Of a stretch of DNA of 15,078 nt, positions 13,242-15,078 are shown piece after piece. This DNA is from CAZUCU01 sp964618845 (GTDB lineage: Bacteria; Patescibacteriota; Minisyncoccia; Phycocordibacterales; JAACPR01). A model generated the notes under the pieces. That model saw only the letters and a program-made list of their open reading frames with translations. It was not told where the DNA came from and did no database searches. Position numbers and translations under genes: made by a program. Each line of letters opens with the position of its first letter. Position 1 is the first letter of the stretch. Location: the NCBI GenBank assembly GCA_964618845.1, contig CAZUCU010000016.1:1-15078 (forward strand). Reading direction: 5' to 3'.

Positions 13242-13874
13242 TTATTTTTCTTGAATTATTGGTTTTTCAAACTCTCCTGGATTAAATAATTGATAAAAAA
13301 TTTCAATCACTTCTTCTGTTCCCAATTGTACAGCTCTTATTCCCGTTCTATTAACCCCTTGGACAACAACGTCAACTCTTTGTTCCAATTGTGAACGATA
13401 CTCAATAAAATTTAGATTTTTCTGTTGTTCTGTTTTTTTGAAAAATTTGGAAAAAAAATTTTTTTGAGGCCCAACTTCCAAAACTGGCGGGGTATATGGA
13501 ATAGTAATAAAAAATCTTTTTGTCATAATATTTGCTTGATCTGTAAAAGTTTTTATAAATTCAATATATTCTCTTGTTTGAATACGCATCAAATCATTCG
13601 TTTGTTCTTTTGCTCTTTGTTCCAAAATACTTAAATATGGCCTAATATCTAATCTCCGCGATTGCACAAAAATTTGGATATCAAAATTAATTGAATTTAG
13701 AAAATTTTGGAACTGATAAATTATTGATTTTTGTTCATCAGAGGATTTGAGGGCAAAATTTGTCGCAGAAGCCATCAAAATTGCTCTCATTGATCCATCT
13801 TTGAGAATTATTATTCCATCTCTTACTTCTTTTATTGGAACAAAATTTTGTGTTGATTGAGTCTTTCCTTCCAT
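13242..13874 (-). CDS. TraC-like / VirB4 N-terminal domain protein
   Basis: The 210-residue protein matches the N-terminal TraC-type domain that precedes VirB4 ATPases: VPIKEVRDGIIILKDGSMRA (12-31), FQNFLNSINFDIQIFVQSRR (55-74) and TKRFFITIPYTPP (118-130). It probably forms the first part of the VirB4 complex at the inner face of the membrane; no membrane segment is seen. It ends in TAA with 1 nt before the VirB4 ATG. Start ATG 13874 lies 8 nt after a perfect extended -10 (TG-T-TATAAT), giving this gene and VirB4 their own leaderless promoter downstream of the repeat-filled gap that separates them from PrgI. An adjacent TraC-like plus VirB4 pair is common in this bacterial group, so the split is not read as a frameshift. 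Confidence 0.85.
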   Translation of the reverse strand: MEGKTQSTQNFVPIKEVRDGIIILKDGSMRAILMASATNFALKSSDEQKSIIYQFQNFLNSINFDIQIFVQSRRLDIRPYLSILEQRAKEQTNDLMRIQTREYIEFIKTFTDQANIMTKRFFITIPYTPPVLEVGPQKNFFSKFFKKTEQQKNLNFIEYRSQLEQRVDVVVQGVNRTGIRAVQLGTEEVIEIFYQLFNPGEFEKPIIQEK

Positions 13875-13882
13875 TTGGTTTT

Positions 13883-13891
13883 ATTATAACA
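13883..13891 (-). promoter_or_regulatory. Extended -10 of the TraC-like/VirB4 genes (leaderless)
   Basis: The minus strand reads TG-T-TATAAT, identical to the pilin operon element, ending 8 nt before ATG 13874. It lies at the edge of the repeat block at 13898-14080 and may restore transcription interrupted by the repeats. Confidence 0.65.
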
Positions 13892-13897
13892 ATAAAA

Positions 13898-14080
13898 AGA
13901 CGAAGCACGAAATCTAAAACACTCGACAAAGCTCGAGGTAAACAAGCACGAAATCCGAAATCTGAAATTCGAAACAAATTCAAAATTCTAAATCCGAAAC
14001 CAGAAACACGAGTTTCGAATTTCAGATTTCGTGCTTCGTGCTTGTTTCGAATTTCGTGCTTCGAATTTCGTATTTATTAC
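13898..14080. repeat. Repeat block splitting the T4SS-like operon
   Basis: The 223-bp gap between PrgI and the TraC-like gene is filled with variants of CGAATTTCGTGCTTCG in both orientations. A near-perfect inverted repeat has arms 13944-13975 and 14012-14043 (29 of 32 match). A CTCGACAAAGCTCGAGG unit at 13922-13938 is related to the repeat in tpiA. The same units occur in the coding region at 14739-14870. No gene is called here. Confidence 0.8.
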
Positions 14081-14097
14081 CGTTTGGTGCTTCGGAT

Positions 14098-14520
14098 TTA
14101 TTTTTTCTCTTCTTTCCTTTCCAAAATATTTTCATGAATATCTAATCCCCATGATAATTCTTTTAATTTACCTTGTGAAAGCTTGGGAATAGTCACCTGC
14201 GCAGGTTTCGCCTCTGCTCTTTTCCCCATTTGAGGAACAAATTCTTTCTTTTTCCATAAATAAATCTTTTTTGAAAAAGAAAATTTCACAAAATTTTCTA
14301 TGAAGTGTAAGAAAGGTCGGCCATTTACCCTATAAAAAGCAGCCATCATAAAAAACATAACAATAGGTCCGCCAATAATTATTGCCAAAAATCTTGGAAG
14401 AAAACTCCAAATGATAAAACCAAATGCAGACCCCCCGGCAACATACAAAAATTGTTTAAAAGTCAAAGGCCCAAAAATTTTATCTTCAATCTCAATAAAT
14501 TGTGGTACTTGATATTGCAT
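14098..14520 (-). CDS. PrgI-family membrane protein
   Basis: The 140-residue protein begins with the PrgI-family signature YQVPQFIEIEDKIFGPLTFK (3-22), followed by two membrane segments (about 22-42, FLYVAGGSAFGFIIWSF; about 43-63, RFLAIIIGGPIVMFFMMAAF). It then has NGRPFLHFIENFVKF (66-80), the family's conserved amphipathic segment. The C-terminal 50 residues are charged and cytosolic. PrgI is the VirB3-like partner of VirB4 in Gram-positive-type conjugation systems, which fits the VirB4 two genes downstream. Only 2 nt (TAA AT ATG) separate it from the upstream gene, so the two are coupled. Downstream, 223 bp of repeats separate it from the TraC-like gene, unlike the tight spacing elsewhere. 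Confidence 0.9.
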   Translation of the reverse strand: MQYQVPQFIEIEDKIFGPLTFKQFLYVAGGSAFGFIIWSFLPRFLAIIIGGPIVMFFMMAAFYRVNGRPFLHFIENFVKFSFSKKIYLWKKKEFVPQMGKRAEAKPAQVTIPKLSQGKLKELSWGLDIHENILERKEEKK

Positions 14521-14522
14521 AT

Positions 14523-15078
14523 TTATTCTATTGGCTCTTTATATGGATCAGCCACTTTATAAGAATCTTTTATAGAAGTAGAAATTTTATTATTTAATCC
14601 TGCACTAACTGGATCAATTGGATTATTAGATTCTTCTACCTCCATATTAGATAAGTTGTCTTTATTTGCTGAAAAAGGTTTTGGGGTAGAAATAATAGGC
14701 AAATCCGCCGGAATCTCTTTCTCTTTCACTTCAACCTGTTTCGTATTTGCTTGGAATTTGGGGTTTGGAATTTCGTGCTTCAGATTTGCTTGCCCCGAGC
14801 TACTTGTCCTGAGTTCTGTCGAAGGATGTCGAGGGGTTTCGAATTTCGAATTTCGAATTTCGAATTTCTCCCCCTGTTGTGGCATAACATTAGCACTCGA
14901 CAAACCTGGGAGATTATTTGATTCTGCAAGTGAAATAGAATCTGGTTCTTCTATCCCCTTCAAAATTTCTTCTCGAGTCAATGTCAAAATTTCATTGTCT
15001 AAATCAGAGACCTGTCTGTCTTCTTTCACAAAATTTTGCCTTTTTACAATTTCATCAATTTTTTGATCTGGGGTTTTG
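14523..15078 (-). CDS. Acidic unknown protein of the T4SS-like block (5' end at or beyond window edge), carrying an in-frame repeat insertion
   Basis: The frame is open to the window edge. GTG 15029 could be the start (168 residues), but the 16 codons before it are also open and read as plausible protein (TPDQKIDEIVKRQ), so the gene may begin outside. There is no membrane segment or known domain. The chain is Glu/Asp/Ser/Asn/Pro-rich and probably disordered, ending YKVADPYKEPIE. Residues about 54-97 (from GTG) are repeat-derived: KFEIRNSKFE, STELRTSSSGQA and HEIPNPKFQ are translations of the DNA repeats that also fill the gap at 13898-14080 and enter tpiA. It lies 2 nt before prgI and is cotranscribed. 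A role in the T4SS-like machine is inferred only from position. Confidence 0.6.
   Translation of the reverse strand, partial: KTPDQKIDEIVKRQNFVKEDRQVSDLDNEILTLTREEILKGIEEPDSISLAESNNLPGLSSANVMPQQGEKFEIRNSKFETPRHPSTELRTSSSGQANLKHEIPNPKFQANTKQVEVKEKEIPADLPIISTPKPFSANKDNLSNMEVEESNNPIDPVSAGLNNKISTSIKDSYKVADPYKEPIE
14803..14823 (-). repeat. Dispersed repeat copy inside the partial gene
   Basis: The minus strand reads TTCGACAGAACTCAGGACAA plus G, matching the tpiA copy (3795-3816) at all but two or three positions. It is embedded in a larger imperfect palindrome from CCCCGAG to TCGAGGGG (about 14793-14836). Confidence 0.7.
14837..14868. repeat. Heptanucleotide tandem repeat (TTTCGAA)4.6 in coding sequence
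   Basis: Four perfect TTTCGAA units plus TTTC. Translated on the minus strand they give the KFEIRNSKFE stretch. Seven-base units shift the frame when copy number changes, yet the frame here is open on both sides. Confidence 0.75.

Noticed and set aside
13236..13250. Frameshift or disrupted virB4 (TraC-like and ATPase parts separated by 1 nt)
   Set aside because: Both frames are intact, with a proper stop and ATG, and separate adjacent genes are common in this group.
14837..14868. CRISPR or satellite in the TTTCGAA tract
   Set aside because: Contiguous 7-bp units without spacers inside an open frame; a simple sequence repeat.

Overview
The window looks like part of a Candidate Phyla Radiation (Patescibacteria) chromosome. 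It is AT-rich (about one third GC by eye), the genes are compact, and there are few Shine-Dalgarno sequences. Two gene sets common in that group are present: a minor-pseudopilin operon, and a PrgI / TraC-like / VirB4 conjugation-type block. UGA is used as a stop (gene ending at 8101), which argues against the Gly-UGA lineages. This placement is inferred from gene content, not from a marker phylogeny.

Layout. 1-2336 (-) is the 5' part of a large secreted protein with a peptidoglycan-binding domain, a pectate-lyase-type beta-helix and an inserted InlB-type repeat. 2337-2702 is a divergent regulatory region with a probable short structured RNA/attenuator and a 34-bp-arm palindrome. 2703-3119 (+) is a HIT hydrolase, convergent with triosephosphate isomerase (3122-3919, -). 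3920-4147 holds a second large palindromic element. 4148-8031 (-) is a three-gene pseudopilin operon with 1-nt gaps between genes. 8101-8961 (-) is an unknown gene of much higher GC, with its own -35/-10 promoter and strong terminator. 9092-9685 (-) is a family-4-like uracil-DNA glycosylase that lacks the Fe-S cysteines. 9701-10585 is a REP-associated tyrosine transposase (RAYT) flanked by seven REP-like palindromes. 10594-15078 (-) is the T4SS-like block, in transcription order: partial acidic protein, PrgI, (repeat-filled gap), TraC-like, VirB4, a three-TM membrane protein, and a small protein that may be ADP-ribosyltransferase-like.

How the genes fit together. The pilins, PilX-like protein and beta-helix protein suggest surface filaments and attachment. 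The PrgI/VirB4 set suggests an envelope-spanning DNA or protein transport machine. The membrane protein and small possible toxin downstream of VirB4 could be a substrate or immunity pair, but that is inference.

The clearest cross-gene pattern is promoter position. Six genes carry a -10 hexamer, several of them extended TGnTATAAT types, only 6-9 nt before the start codon, so their mRNAs should be leaderless or nearly so. The second pattern is invasion by small repeats. One family (TTCGACAAAGCTCAGGACAA-like, plus GAATTTCG-type units) lies inside the tpiA reading frame, inside the frame of the gene at 14523-15078, and between PrgI and the TraC-like gene.
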